Source: Chersky-840 sp035604715 (GTDB lineage Bacteria; Actinomycetota; Acidimicrobiia; Acidimicrobiales; UBA8190). Taken from it: a stretch of 64,000 nt of DNA. Location: assembly GCA_963731665.1 (NCBI GenBank), contig CAVSWP010000010.1, positions 111,933-175,932 of the forward strand. Reading direction: 5' to 3'. The notes under the pieces are model-generated. The model did not search any database and was not told the DNA's origin. It saw only the letters and a list, made by a program, of their open reading frames with translations. The position numbers and the translations under genes were made by a program. Positions 27,222 through 35,105 of this stretch are shown in pieces; position 1 is the first letter of the stretch, and every line of letters begins with the position of its first letter.

Positions 27222-28222
27222 GCGGTCCCCCGCGCCGACGGGGCACTACCCCCTCGGGGCGCGGCGCCCCGGTTCGCGGTGTTTCGGGGCGCGGCTCCTC
27301 GGGGCGCGGCTCCTCGGGGCGCGAGGGCGTCCCGACCCGACACAAGACACCACCGGTGGGCGCCCGGGGAACCGGTGGCGGTCGGGGTACACCGGGTGCC
27401 GCCGGTGCATCGGGCGGCCCCGCCGGCCGGGGCCGGGGCCGGAGCCCCGCCGGGCACGGCCTCGGAGGAGAACAGGTGGAGGGTCGCCACGCCGTGCGCG
27501 AGCTGCTGGTGGCGGGGCGCCGGCCGGTGCGCGAGGTCTGGGTGGTCGACGATCTCGAGCCGTCCTCGTTGATCGACGACATCGAGCGCTGGGCGACGCG
27601 TCGGCGGGTGCGCATCGTGGCTGTTCCCCGAACGAAGCTCGAGCGCGCTGCCCGCACCGACGCGCCCCAGGGGGTGGTGGCCTACGCCCGGCCTCTGGAG
27701 GAGGTGGGGCTCGACGCGCTGTGCCGGGGCGGGGGGGCGACGCCCCCGTTCCTCCTCGTGCTCGACGGCGTCACCGATCCCCACAACGTGGGCGCCCTGC
27801 TGCGCACGGCGGAGTGTGCCGGCGTCACCGGTGTGGTGCTGCCCCGACATCGCGCCGTCCACGTCACGCCGACGGTGGCCAAGGTGGCCGCCGGCGCCAT
27901 CGAGCACCTCGACATCGCCGTGGTGCCCGGTGTCCCCAACGCGCTGCGCACGATGGACGAGCACGGGGTGACGAGCATCGGGCTCGACGGCGCCGCCGGA
28001 CGTTCTCTGTTCGACATGGGTTTGGTGTCGGATGGCGCGGTGGCGTTGGTCCTGGGGGCCGAGGGCCGGGGCCTGGCCCCGCTCACCCGGCGGCGGTGCT
28101 CGGCTCTGGCCGCCATCCCTTTGTTCGGGGCCCTGGGTGCTCTCAACGTGGCCTCGGCCGGGGCGGTGGCGTGCTTCGAGCTGGCACGACAGCGGGCGGG
28201 CCCGGCGGGTGCGCCGGAGTAG
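27218..28222 (+). CDS. rlmB: 23S rRNA (guanosine-2'-O)-methyltransferase, RlmB family, with RG-rich N-terminal extension
   Basis: SpoU/TrmH family SPOUT methyltransferase, 334 aa. Residues 1-86 are an Arg/Gly/Ser-rich, probably disordered tail (GRGSSGRGSSGRE). The substrate-binding domain begins at VEGRHAVREL (residue 87). The SPOUT motifs are LDGVTDPHNVGALLRTAE, LVLGAEGRGL and LFGALGALNVASAGAVA (motif 3 serine normally in the form IPM-x-G-x-xx-SLNVS). GTG start in the ispF stop (GTGA). The tail may bind rRNA. Confidence 0.9.
   Translation: MSGPPRRRGTTPSGRGAPVRGVSGRGSSGRGSSGREGVPTRHKTPPVGARGTGGGRGTPGAAGASGGPAGRGRGRSPAGHGLGGEQVEGRHAVRELLVAGRRPVREVWVVDDLEPSSLIDDIERWATRRRVRIVAVPRTKLERAARTDAPQGVVAYARPLEEVGLDALCRGGGATPPFLLVLDGVTDPHNVGALLRTAECAGVTGVVLPRHRAVHVTPTVAKVAAGAIEHLDIAVVPGVPNALRTMDEHGVTSIGLDGAAGRSLFDMGLVSDGAVALVLGAEGRGLAPLTRRRCSALAAIPLFGALGALNVASAGAVACFELARQRAGPAGAPE
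27286..27323 (+). repeat. 15-bp tandem repeat in rlmB N-terminal tail
   Basis: GGGGCGCGGCTCCTC occurs at 27286-27300 and 27301-27315, followed by a partial third copy. It encodes the GRGSS repeats and is a likely slippage site that keeps frame. Confidence 0.8.
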
Positions 28223-28323
28223 CTCCGGGTGCGCGATCATCTGCACGAGGACGGGAGGGCCATGAGCAGCGAAACGGCACGGGGCGGCGCATTTCGCACG
28301 ACCCCCGCGTGTCGGCGCGCCCG

Positions 28324-28396
28324 AGCCGGTGGTGGGACTCGAACCCACGGCCTGACGATTACAAATCGTCTGCGCTTCCAGCTGCGCCACACCGGC
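28324..28396 (-). tRNA. tRNA-Thr (anticodon TGT)
   Basis: Complete 73-nt cloverleaf on the minus strand. The acceptor stem is GCCGGTG/CACCGGC, the D-arm GCGC/GCGC, the anticodon stem GACGA/TCGTC with loop TTTGTAA, and the T-arm GTGGG/CCCAC. Discriminator T, no encoded CCA. It reads ACA and wobble partners, complementing the CGT isoacceptor at 4112. Confidence 0.98.
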
Positions 28397-28501
28397 CTCG
28401 GTGCCACGCTACCGCCCGTGCCGTCGGTGACCGGGCACGACGGAGCGCAGCGCCGAGGATCCTTGCTTCGCGCGCGGTGCGTTGGCAGGCTTGACCCCGC
28501 G

Positions 28502-28762
28502 ATGGCATTGACAGACCAGGACCGCCAGATCCTCGAATTCGAGGAGTCGTGGTGGACCCGGCCCGGAGCGAAGGCAACGGGCATTCGCGTCCGCCTGGGC
28601 ATGTCGCCGACGGGGTACTACCGCCGGCTGGCGGAGCTGGTCGACACCACCGAAGCCCTCGACCACGCGCCGCTCGTGGTGCGCCGCCTGCGCCGCCGCC
28701 GGCTCGACCACCGCCGGGGCCGCTTCGAGACCACCGCCGCCCCCCACGACCCCCGGCGATGA
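28502..28762 (+). CDS. DUF3263 protein
   Basis: Small actinobacterial protein of 86 aa: ILEFEESWWTRPGAKATGIRVRL, then MSPTGYYRRLAELVD and PLVVRRLRRRR. The middle looks like a helix-turn-helix (DNA binding plausible), followed by a basic tail. Its stop overlaps the ATG of the next gene. A DUF3263 gene directly before a LytR_C gene matches the Rv0430-Rv0431 arrangement in mycobacteria. Confidence 0.88.
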   Translation: MALTDQDRQILEFEESWWTRPGAKATGIRVRLGMSPTGYYRRLAELVDTTEALDHAPLVVRRLRRRRLDHRRGRFETTAAPHDPRR

Positions 28763-29358
28763 GCCTTCGTCCTGACGACGCTGCCGGCCCGGGAGGGCCC
28801 GGCGACGGGGCGGGTCGCGACCTTCCGCCGCCGACCGGCTTCCTGCGCGGCGTCGGCGTCGTGGTGGTGGGCGTGGTCATCGGCGCGCTGTTGATGCCGT
28901 CGGCCACGCGGGCGCCCTTGCGGGTGTTCGCGGCCTCGCAGTCCACCCCCACCACGCCGACCACCACCGCGCCGGCCAGCACCACGACCACGACCCAGGC
29001 CACCATCGTGCCGGGGGCGGCCTCGATCCACGTCCTGGTGGCCAACGGGACGAGCATCACCGGGCTGGCCGCGGGCACGAGCACCTACCTCCGCTCCCGG
29101 GGGTTCGCCACCGTGACGCCCACCAACGCCACCACCAAGGTGACCGTCACCCAGGTGTACACGGTGTCGGGCCCGGTGCGCTCGGCGACGTCGGTGGTCA
29201 GCGCCCTGGGGTTGTCGTCGGCGTCCATCGAGGCCGCCAGCGCCATCGCCCCCGTGCCCAGCACGGCGGGAGCCACCGTGGTCGTCATCGCCGGCCCCGA
29301 CCTGGCCCGGCTGGCGCCCGGTTCCACCACGTCCTCGACGGGCGCCCCGACCAACTGA
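28759..29358 (+). CDS. membrane-anchored LytR C-terminal domain protein (VirR-like)
   Basis: 199 aa. An N-terminal cytoplasmic Pro/Gly-rich stretch is followed by one membrane helix (FLRGVGVVVVGVVIGALLM), a Thr-rich linker, then a LytR_C domain (IHVLVANGTSITGLAAGTSTYLRSRGF). It ends in a Ser/Thr-rich tail. In mycobacteria the equivalent protein (Rv0431) affects envelope vesicle release. ATGA overlap with DUF3263 sets the start. Confidence 0.85.
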   Translation: MSLRPDDAAGPGGPGDGAGRDLPPPTGFLRGVGVVVVGVVIGALLMPSATRAPLRVFAASQSTPTTPTTTAPASTTTTTQATIVPGAASIHVLVANGTSITGLAAGTSTYLRSRGFATVTPTNATTKVTVTQVYTVSGPVRSATSVVSALGLSSASIEAASAIAPVPSTAGATVVVIAGPDLARLAPGSTTSSTGAPTN

Positions 29359-29375
29359 CCGGGCGCCACGCGCCG

Positions 29376-30161
29376 GTGGGAGACGACCCTCTGGGCCCCT
29401 TGGCGGTGCTCCTCGAGGACCCCGGTGCCAGCGTCGTGCTGAGCGATTTCGACGGCACCCTGGCGCCCATCGTGGCCGACCCCGCTGCCGCCCAACCGCT
29501 GGCCCAGGCGCCGGGGGTCCTGGCTGCGCTGTCCCAGCGCTTCGCGGCGGTGGCCGTGGTCTCGGGCCGCCCGGTGTCGTTCCTGGCCCAGCACCTGGAG
29601 GCGGCGGGCCCGGGGGTCCTGCTGTTCGGCGCCTACGGGCTCGAGTGGATCGAGCACGGCACGGTGCGTACCGCGCCGGAGGCCGAGGCGTGGCGGGCGC
29701 CGGTGGCGCAGGTGGTGGCGGCCGCCCGGGCGGAGTTCGCCGCCGACGCCGTGGGGGTCGAGGACAAAGGGGTCTCGGTCACCGTGCACTGGCGCCAGGC
29801 CCCCGAGGCGGCCGCCCGCGCCGTGGCCTTCGCCCGGGAGTGGGAGCAGCGCACCGGCCTCGAACTGCAGAGTGGGCGGATGGCGGTGGAGTTCCGGCCC
29901 CCGGTGGGCGTCGACAAGGGCTCGGTGGTGGGGCGCGTGGCCCGGGGCGCGGCGGCGGCGTGCTTCGCCGGCGACGACGCCGGCGACCTGCCCGCCTTCG
30001 CAGCGCTCGACCGCCTGGCCCTCGACGGCACGCGCGCCGTGCGCCTGGCGGTGGCCGACGACGAGACGCCGCCCGAGGTCGTCGCCGCCGCCGACGTGGT
30101 GGTCCGGGGTCCGGCCGAGGCCCTGGCGCTGTTCAGCGAGCTCGCTCGGCGCGCCGGGTAG
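29376..30161 (+). CDS. otsB: trehalose-6-phosphate phosphatase
   Basis: HAD-family phosphatase, second step of trehalose synthesis. 261 aa. HAD motif I is LSDFDGTLAPI (nucleophile the first Asp), motif II VVSGRP, cap region with GAYGLEWIE and a C-terminal GDDAGDLPAF (motif IV). GTG start 18 bases after the LytR_C stop. It converges on otsA, which lies on the opposite strand with a 39-base gap. Confidence 0.93.
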   Translation: MGDDPLGPLAVLLEDPGASVVLSDFDGTLAPIVADPAAAQPLAQAPGVLAALSQRFAAVAVVSGRPVSFLAQHLEAAGPGVLLFGAYGLEWIEHGTVRTAPEAEAWRAPVAQVVAAARAEFAADAVGVEDKGVSVTVHWRQAPEAAARAVAFAREWEQRTGLELQSGRMAVEFRPPVGVDKGSVVGRVARGAAAACFAGDDAGDLPAFAALDRLALDGTRAVRLAVADDETPPEVVAAADVVVRGPAEALALFSELARRAG

Positions 30162-30200
30162 CGCAGGTCCCGCGCGCCGCCGCGGGCCGGGGTGGGCTTG

Positions 30201-31583
30201 TCAGGCGGGCAGCACCGCCGTGAGCTGGTCGGCGAGCCAGTCTCCGGGCTGTCGCTTGGTCACCAGGCCGTGGAGGGCTTCGGCCCGCCGGACCCGTTCG
30301 GTCGGCGCCATGTCGAGGGCGTCGATGAGCACCGCCGCGGTCCCGGTGACGTCGAAGGGGTTGATCTCGAGCGCTTCGGGGCGCAGCTCGGCGAAGGCGC
30401 CCGCTTCGCGCGACAGCGCCAGGACGCCGTGGTTGGTGTTCACCAGCGGACCCTCCTTGGCCACCAGGTTGAGCCCGTCGCGCAGCGGGTTCACGAGCAG
30501 CACGTCGTAGCGCATGAGGGCGGCCACCGACCGCCCCGGGTCGTCGGCCACGTCGAGGATGATGGGCGCCCAGTCGTCGGTGCCCCACACGTCGTTCACC
30601 CGCCGCACCGCCTGCTCGACCTCGGCCCCGTAGGCGAGGTACTCGGGCAAGGTCGAGCGCGACGTGTAGGCCAGGGCGAGGAGCACGACGTCGCCGCACA
30701 GCTCGGGCCGCATGCGGAGCATCTCGTCGATGGCCCAGAAGCCCCGCAGTAGGTTCTTGGCGGGCTCGATCCGGTCGACGCGCAGGATCATCCGCCGGCC
30801 GGCCAGCAGCCGTTCGAGCCGCTCGCCCGACGCCTCGCACTCCGGCGAGCCGACCTGGTCCGCCAGGGTGTCGGCGTCCGGCGTGAGGGGGGAGACGAAG
30901 GTGCGGTGGGGCTCGACGCCCATGTCCTCGCAGCACGCCACGAAGCACGCCTCCCAGCGCGCCGTGTGGAATCCGCACGCCGTGGCCCCCGCCAGTCCCT
31001 CGAGGACCTCGTGGGCCACCGCCGTGGGCAGCACCCGCAAGGCGTCGGGGCTGGCGAACGGGGTGTGGGTGAAGTGGACGGTGCGCAGGTCGGGCCGTTT
31101 GTGAGCGAGGAGCCCGGGCAAAAGGCTCAGGTGGTAGTCCTGCACGAGCACCGTGGCCCCCTCGGCGGCGGCGGCGTCGACCACCGACGCGAACAGCTCG
31201 TTGAACTCGCGGTAGGCCTCCCACGCCCGGGCCCAGTGGTGGTCGAAGCGTGGTCGCCGAGCCAGGTCGAACAGGTGGTGGTGCAAGAACCACAACGTGG
31301 AGTTCGACACGACGTCGTAGGCCATGCGGTAGGTGTCTCGCTCGGGTTGCACCGTGAGCAGGTGCAGCCCTCGTTCGGTCATGAGCCCCTCGGCGGTGGC
31401 CCTGCGATCGGCGTCGGACATGGCGCACGCCACCCACGTCGCCCCGCTGCCCTCGAGCTGCGGGTGCAGGGCGGCGGCGAGCCCGCCGGCGGAACCGGCC
31501 GGCACGGGGCGGCCCTCGTGGTCCAGCGCGAACGACAGGGGGCCCCGGTTCGAGGCGATGACCAGGTCCGCTTTCAAGAGCAA
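30201..31583 (-). CDS. otsA: alpha,alpha-trehalose-phosphate synthase, GT20
   Basis: Forms trehalose 6-phosphate from a nucleotide-glucose and glucose 6-phosphate. About 460 aa. Begins VIASNRGPLSF; contains GSAGGLAAAL (glucose-6-P site), VLVQDYHLSLLPGLL, HFTHTPFASPD, RVDRIEPAKNLLRGF and the LVNPLRDGLNLVAKEG donor-site motif. There is no ATG/GTG near the conserved start. TTG at 31583 follows GAGAGGGG at a suitable distance and a second TTG at 31577 is possible, so this is an unusual TTG start. The longer upstream frame is antisense to the kinase gene. Confidence 0.92.
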   Translation of the reverse strand: MLLKADLVIASNRGPLSFALDHEGRPVPAGSAGGLAAALHPQLEGSGATWVACAMSDADRRATAEGLMTERGLHLLTVQPERDTYRMAYDVVSNSTLWFLHHHLFDLARRPRFDHHWARAWEAYREFNELFASVVDAAAAEGATVLVQDYHLSLLPGLLAHKRPDLRTVHFTHTPFASPDALRVLPTAVAHEVLEGLAGATACGFHTARWEACFVACCEDMGVEPHRTFVSPLTPDADTLADQVGSPECEASGERLERLLAGRRMILRVDRIEPAKNLLRGFWAIDEMLRMRPELCGDVVLLALAYTSRSTLPEYLAYGAEVEQAVRRVNDVWGTDDWAPIILDVADDPGRSVAALMRYDVLLVNPLRDGLNLVAKEGPLVNTNHGVLALSREAGAFAELRPEALEINPFDVTGTAAVLIDALDMAPTERVRRAEALHGLVTKRQPGDWLADQLTAVLPA

Positions 31584-31655
31584 CCGACCCCTCTCATACC
31601 CCAGCGACCCTACCCTCCACCTGCGGCCGCCACGCCGACGAGCCACCATGGCGTG

Positions 31656-32777
31656 ATGCCCCACGACGCCTCCTCCCCACCTGTCGCCCTGGCCGCCCCC
31701 GACGCCTTCAAGGGATCTGCCGGCGCCCCGGCGCTGTCGGCCGCCATGGCTGGTGGGGCCCGGTCGGCGGGGTGGGATTGCGACCCATGCCCGCTCTCCG
31801 ACGGGGGAGAGGGATTCGCCGACGTCCTGGCCGCCAACTCGGCCGTCGCCGGCACGGCACCTCCGGGGGCACCCCCCGGCGCCTGGCACGAGACCCCGGT
31901 CACCGGGCCCCTGGGAGGTGTGGTGGTGGCCCCGTGGTGGATGGCCGACGGCGTGGCGGTGGTGGAGTCGGCGGCCGCATCGGGCCTGCCCCTGGCGGGA
32001 GGGGCCGAGGGCAACGACCCCATGGGGGCCACCACCCGGGGCACGGGAGAGCTCATCGCCGCCGCCGCCGCCGCCGGCGCCCGGCGGGTGCTGGTGGGCG
32101 TGGGCGGCTCGGCCACGACCGACGGCGGGCGCGGTGCGCTCGAGGCGATCGACGCCGCCGGCGGCATCGGGGGGGTCGAGGTCGTCGTGGCCTGCGACGT
32201 GGGCACCGGGTTCATCGACGCCGCCGAGCAATTCGGGCCCCAGAAGGGGGCCACCGCCGCCCAGGTGGTCGAGCTCCGTGACCGCCTGGCGGCCTTCGCG
32301 GTGCAGCTCCGGGAGGACTACGGCGTCGACGTCACCACCCTCCCCGGGGCCGGCGCCGCCGGCGGGCTCGCCGGCGGGTTGGCCGCGCTCGGAGCCCGGC
32401 TGGTGCCCGGCTTCGGCGTGGTGGCCGAGTCGGTGGGGCTGTTCGACCGGATCGCCCGGGTCGACCTGGTGGTGACGGGGGAGGGCCGTCTCGACGCCTC
32501 CTCGTGGTCGGGGAAGGTGGTGGGCGAGGTGGTGGGTGCGGCCCGGCACGCCGGGGTCCCGGTGCTGGTGGTGGCGGGGGGGGTCGGACCCGGAGGCATC
32601 GAGGGGATCGCCGCCGCCGCGGGGGATGCCCCCCACGTCCGGGTGGAGGTGTGCAGCCTCAGCGACCGCTTCGGGGAGGCCCGAGCGCGGCGCGACCCCG
32701 TCGGGTGCGTCGAGGCCGTGGTGGCCAGCGCCCTGGGGGAGCTCTTCGACGGGGGCAGGCTCTTGACAGGGAAGTGA
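31656..32777 (+). CDS. glxK: glycerate 2-kinase (GlxK family)
   Basis: Phosphorylates D-glycerate to 2-phosphoglycerate. 373 aa with PDAFKGSAGAPALSAAMAGG, PLSDGGEGF, the LVGVGGSATTDGG motif, DVGTGFIDAAEQFGPQKGA and VVTGEGRLDASSWSGKVVGEV. ATG start. It is divergent from otsA; glycerate can come from glucosylglycerate breakdown, which fits gpgS nearby. Its last codons carry the -35 and part of the operator of tetR. Confidence 0.92.
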   Translation: MPHDASSPPVALAAPDAFKGSAGAPALSAAMAGGARSAGWDCDPCPLSDGGEGFADVLAANSAVAGTAPPGAPPGAWHETPVTGPLGGVVVAPWWMADGVAVVESAAASGLPLAGGAEGNDPMGATTRGTGELIAAAAAAGARRVLVGVGGSATTDGGRGALEAIDAAGGIGGVEVVVACDVGTGFIDAAEQFGPQKGATAAQVVELRDRLAAFAVQLREDYGVDVTTLPGAGAAGGLAGGLAALGARLVPGFGVVAESVGLFDRIARVDLVVTGEGRLDASSWSGKVVGEVVGAARHAGVPVLVVAGGVGPGGIEGIAAAAGDAPHVRVEVCSLSDRFGEARARRDPVGCVEAVVASALGELFDGGRLLTGK

Positions 32778-32791
32778 GTGACCACTAACTT
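32763..32791 (+). promoter_or_regulatory. tetR promoter (leaderless)
   Basis: TTGACA (32763-32768), a 17-base spacer, and TAACTT (32786-32791). The last T is 7 bases before the ATG, so transcription should begin at the start codon. This is the best complete promoter in the window. Confidence 0.75.
32773..32787 (+). promoter_or_regulatory. candidate TetR operator 1
   Basis: AGTGAGTGACCACTA lies in the promoter spacer and reaches into the -10 box. The same sequence with two changes occurs in inverted orientation at 33425-33439, ahead of the transporter body. Binding here would block tetR itself (autoregulation). Confidence 0.65.
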
Positions 32792-32797
32792 GAGACT

Positions 32798-33379
32798 ATG
32801 GCAGCGGTCAAGGGAGCGGCGGCAACACGCCAGACGGCCGACGAGCGTCGGACGTCGGTGTTGCGGGCGGCCATGGCCGAGTTCGCCAAGGGCGGCTACG
32901 CCGGGACCTCGACCGACGCCATCGCCTCGCGGGCGGAGATCTCCCAGCCGTATCTGTTCCGGCTGTTCGGGACCAAGCGGGAGCTGTTCATCGCCACCAT
33001 GGACGTGATGTACGCCCGCATCGAGTCCACGTTCTCGACGGCGGCGCAGGGCCTGTCGGGGGTGGAGGCCATGGCGGCCATGGGCGAGGCCTACAAGGTG
33101 CTCCTGGGTGAGCGCGACCTGCTGCTGGTCCAGCTCCATGCGTTCGCCGCCTCCGAGGACGAGGAGATCCGTCGAGCGGCGCGCCAGGGCTTTCGCCGGC
33201 TGTGGGCCGTCGTCTCGCAGGTCACCGGCCTTCCCGACGAGGACGTCCGGGCCTTCTTCGCCCAGGGGATGCTCCTCAACGTCGTGGCCGCCATCGACGC
33301 CGTCGCCCTCGACGAGTCATGGGTTCGGGCCTGTCACGTCCAGCCTGAGCAGTTCTTCGCCCACCGGGCTACTCCCTGA
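32798..33379 (+). CDS. TetR-family transcriptional repressor
   Basis: 193 aa. N-terminal helix-turn-helix: RTSVLRAAMAEFAKGGYAGTSTDAIASRAEISQPYLFRLFGTKRELF, in which the recognition helix is the AEISQPYLFRLF part. The rest is the all-helical ligand domain, which I cannot assign to a ligand. It lies 31 bases before an MFS drug transporter, so it most likely represses that efflux pump. Confidence 0.92.
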   Translation: MAAVKGAAATRQTADERRTSVLRAAMAEFAKGGYAGTSTDAIASRAEISQPYLFRLFGTKRELFIATMDVMYARIESTFSTAAQGLSGVEAMAAMGEAYKVLLGERDLLLVQLHAFAASEDEEIRRAARQGFRRLWAVVSQVTGLPDEDVRAFFAQGMLLNVVAAIDAVALDESWVRACHVQPEQFFAHRATP

Positions 33380-33410
33380 CCAGCCGGTTCCGTCCCGAGA
33401 GGAGCAACTT

Positions 33411-35105
33411 GTGCCCACCGAAGGTAGTAATCACTCACTAGTGATGTCCGGCCCGAGCGGGCGGCCGGCGCCCGGCCCGGCGCGGCCGAGCGCGGCGTGG
33501 GCGGTGGTCATCACGTCGTTGGCGCTGTTCATGGCGACCCTCGACAACCTCGTGGTGACCACGGCCTTGCCGGTGATCCGTGCCCATCTCCACGCCGGGC
33601 TGGCCGGGCTGGAGTGGACGGTGAACGCCTACACGCTCACCTTCGCCGTGTTGCTGTTGACGGGGGCCGCCCTCGGTGACCGCTTCGGACGACGCCGCAT
33701 GTTCCTCGCCGGCCTGGTGGTGTTCACGGGGGCGTCGGCCGCCGCCGCGCTGTCCCCGTCGGTGGGGTGGCTGGTCACCGCACGGGCCGTGCAGGGCGCC
33801 GGGGGGGCGCTCATCATGCCCCTGTCGCTCACGCTGTTGTCGGCCGCCGTGCGCCCCGAGCGCCGGAACCAGGCCCTGGGTGTGTGGGGCGCCATCGGTG
33901 GCGTGGCGGTGGCGGCCGGTCCCCTCGTCGGTGGCGCCGTGACCAGCGGATGGTCGTGGCAGTCGATCTTCTGGATCAACGTGCCCGTCGGGGTGGTGCT
34001 GGTGGTGTTGGCCCGCTGGCGCCTGGCGGAGTCGCGGGGCCCGCGCCAGCCACTCGACCTCGGGGGCGTGGTGCTGGGCAGCGCCGGGCTCCTGGGCATC
34101 GTGCTCGGTTTGGTGCGGGCCAACGCCCACGGGTGGACGAGCCTCGGGGTTCTGAGCTCGTTCGTGGTGGGCGCCGTCGGCCTGGCCGGCTTCGTGGCCT
34201 GGGAGCTGCGCAGCGCCCATCCCATGTTGCCCCTGCGCCTGTTTCGCAGCCGGTCGTTCGCGGCCGTCAACGTCATGGCGTTGTTCATGAGCTTCGGGAT
34301 GTTCGGCTCCATCTTCTTCCTGTCGCAGTTCCTCCAGGTGGTGCAGCACTACTCGCCGCTGGAGGCGGGGCTCCGGGTCCTGCCGTGGACGGGCATGCCC
34401 ATGGTGGTGGCGCCGATGGCGGCCGCCCTGGCGCAGCGGTTCGGGGGACGGCCCGTGCTGGCCGCCGGACTCGGGCTCCAGGCGGTGGGCCTGTCGTGGT
34501 TGGCCCTCGAGGCAACCCCCACCCTGAGCTACTCCCGGCTGTGGTTGCCGTTCGTGGTGTCGGGGGTGGGCATGGCCCTGTTCTTCGTCCCCTTGGCCTC
34601 GGTGGTGCTGTCGTCGGTCCGCCCCGAGCAGGAAGGGGTGGCGTCGGGGGCCAACAGCGCCTTCCGCGAGGTGGGCGGGGTGCTCGGGATCGCCGTGCTG
34701 GGAGCGGTGTTCTCGGCGCGCGGTGGCTACGCCAGCGGCACCGCCTATGTCTCGGGGCTCGTCCCCGCCGTGTGGGTCGGGGCCGTGGTCCTGGGCGTGG
34801 GGGCGCTGGTGGCCTTCGCCCTGCCGCGCCGGCGTCCGGCGGTGGGCGGTGAGGCCGTCGGGGGTGCGGGCACGGTCACCGTCGCCGACGCCCCCGGGGC
34901 CGGCCGGGCCCAGCCCCGCTCCGACCTCCCGGTCGGCGCCTCGCGGGCCGGTGCCGAGCCGGCGCGCCCTCGGGCGACGTCAGCCCCCCCGCTTCCGGGG
35001 CGGGCGGCCACTGCGCTCAGAGCGCGGGCGGCGATGGGGTCGCGACGCCGGCCCGTCGCAGGGCCACGCCCAGGACGTCGGTCGCCTGGGCCCGTAGCTC
35101 GGTGA
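33411..35105 (+). CDS. MFS multidrug efflux transporter, DHA2 (EmrB/QacA) family
   Basis: Proton-driven exporter with about 14 membrane helices, 564 aa. Motifs: LALFMATLDNLVVTTALPVI (DHA2 motif in TM1), GAALGDRFGRRRMFLAG (loop 2-3), ARAVQGAGGALIMPLSL, GPLVGGAVTSGWSWQSIFWINVPVG. GTG 33411 has AGGAG 7 bases upstream; ATG 33444 is an alternative. The tail of about 95 residues is Arg/Ala/Pro-rich, non-membrane and partly overlaps the end of gpgS on the other strand. Confidence 0.93.
   Translation: MPTEGSNHSLVMSGPSGRPAPGPARPSAAWAVVITSLALFMATLDNLVVTTALPVIRAHLHAGLAGLEWTVNAYTLTFAVLLLTGAALGDRFGRRRMFLAGLVVFTGASAAAALSPSVGWLVTARAVQGAGGALIMPLSLTLLSAAVRPERRNQALGVWGAIGGVAVAAGPLVGGAVTSGWSWQSIFWINVPVGVVLVVLARWRLAESRGPRQPLDLGGVVLGSAGLLGIVLGLVRANAHGWTSLGVLSSFVVGAVGLAGFVAWELRSAHPMLPLRLFRSRSFAAVNVMALFMSFGMFGSIFFLSQFLQVVQHYSPLEAGLRVLPWTGMPMVVAPMAAALAQRFGGRPVLAAGLGLQAVGLSWLALEATPTLSYSRLWLPFVVSGVGMALFFVPLASVVLSSVRPEQEGVASGANSAFREVGGVLGIAVLGAVFSARGGYASGTAYVSGLVPAVWVGAVVLGVGALVAFALPRRRPAVGGEAVGGAGTVTVADAPGAGRAQPRSDLPVGASRAGAEPARPRATSAPPLPGRAATALRARAAMGSRRRPVAGPRPGRRSPGPVAR
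33425..33445 (+). promoter_or_regulatory. candidate TetR operator 2
   Basis: TAGTAATCACTCACT (33425-33439) is the reverse complement of operator 1 apart from two central bases. It extends to a longer inverted repeat ATCACT-N4-AGTGAT (33430-33445). It lies at the 5' end of the transporter gene, inside the coding region if GTG 33411 is used and just before ATG 33444. Confidence 0.65.
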
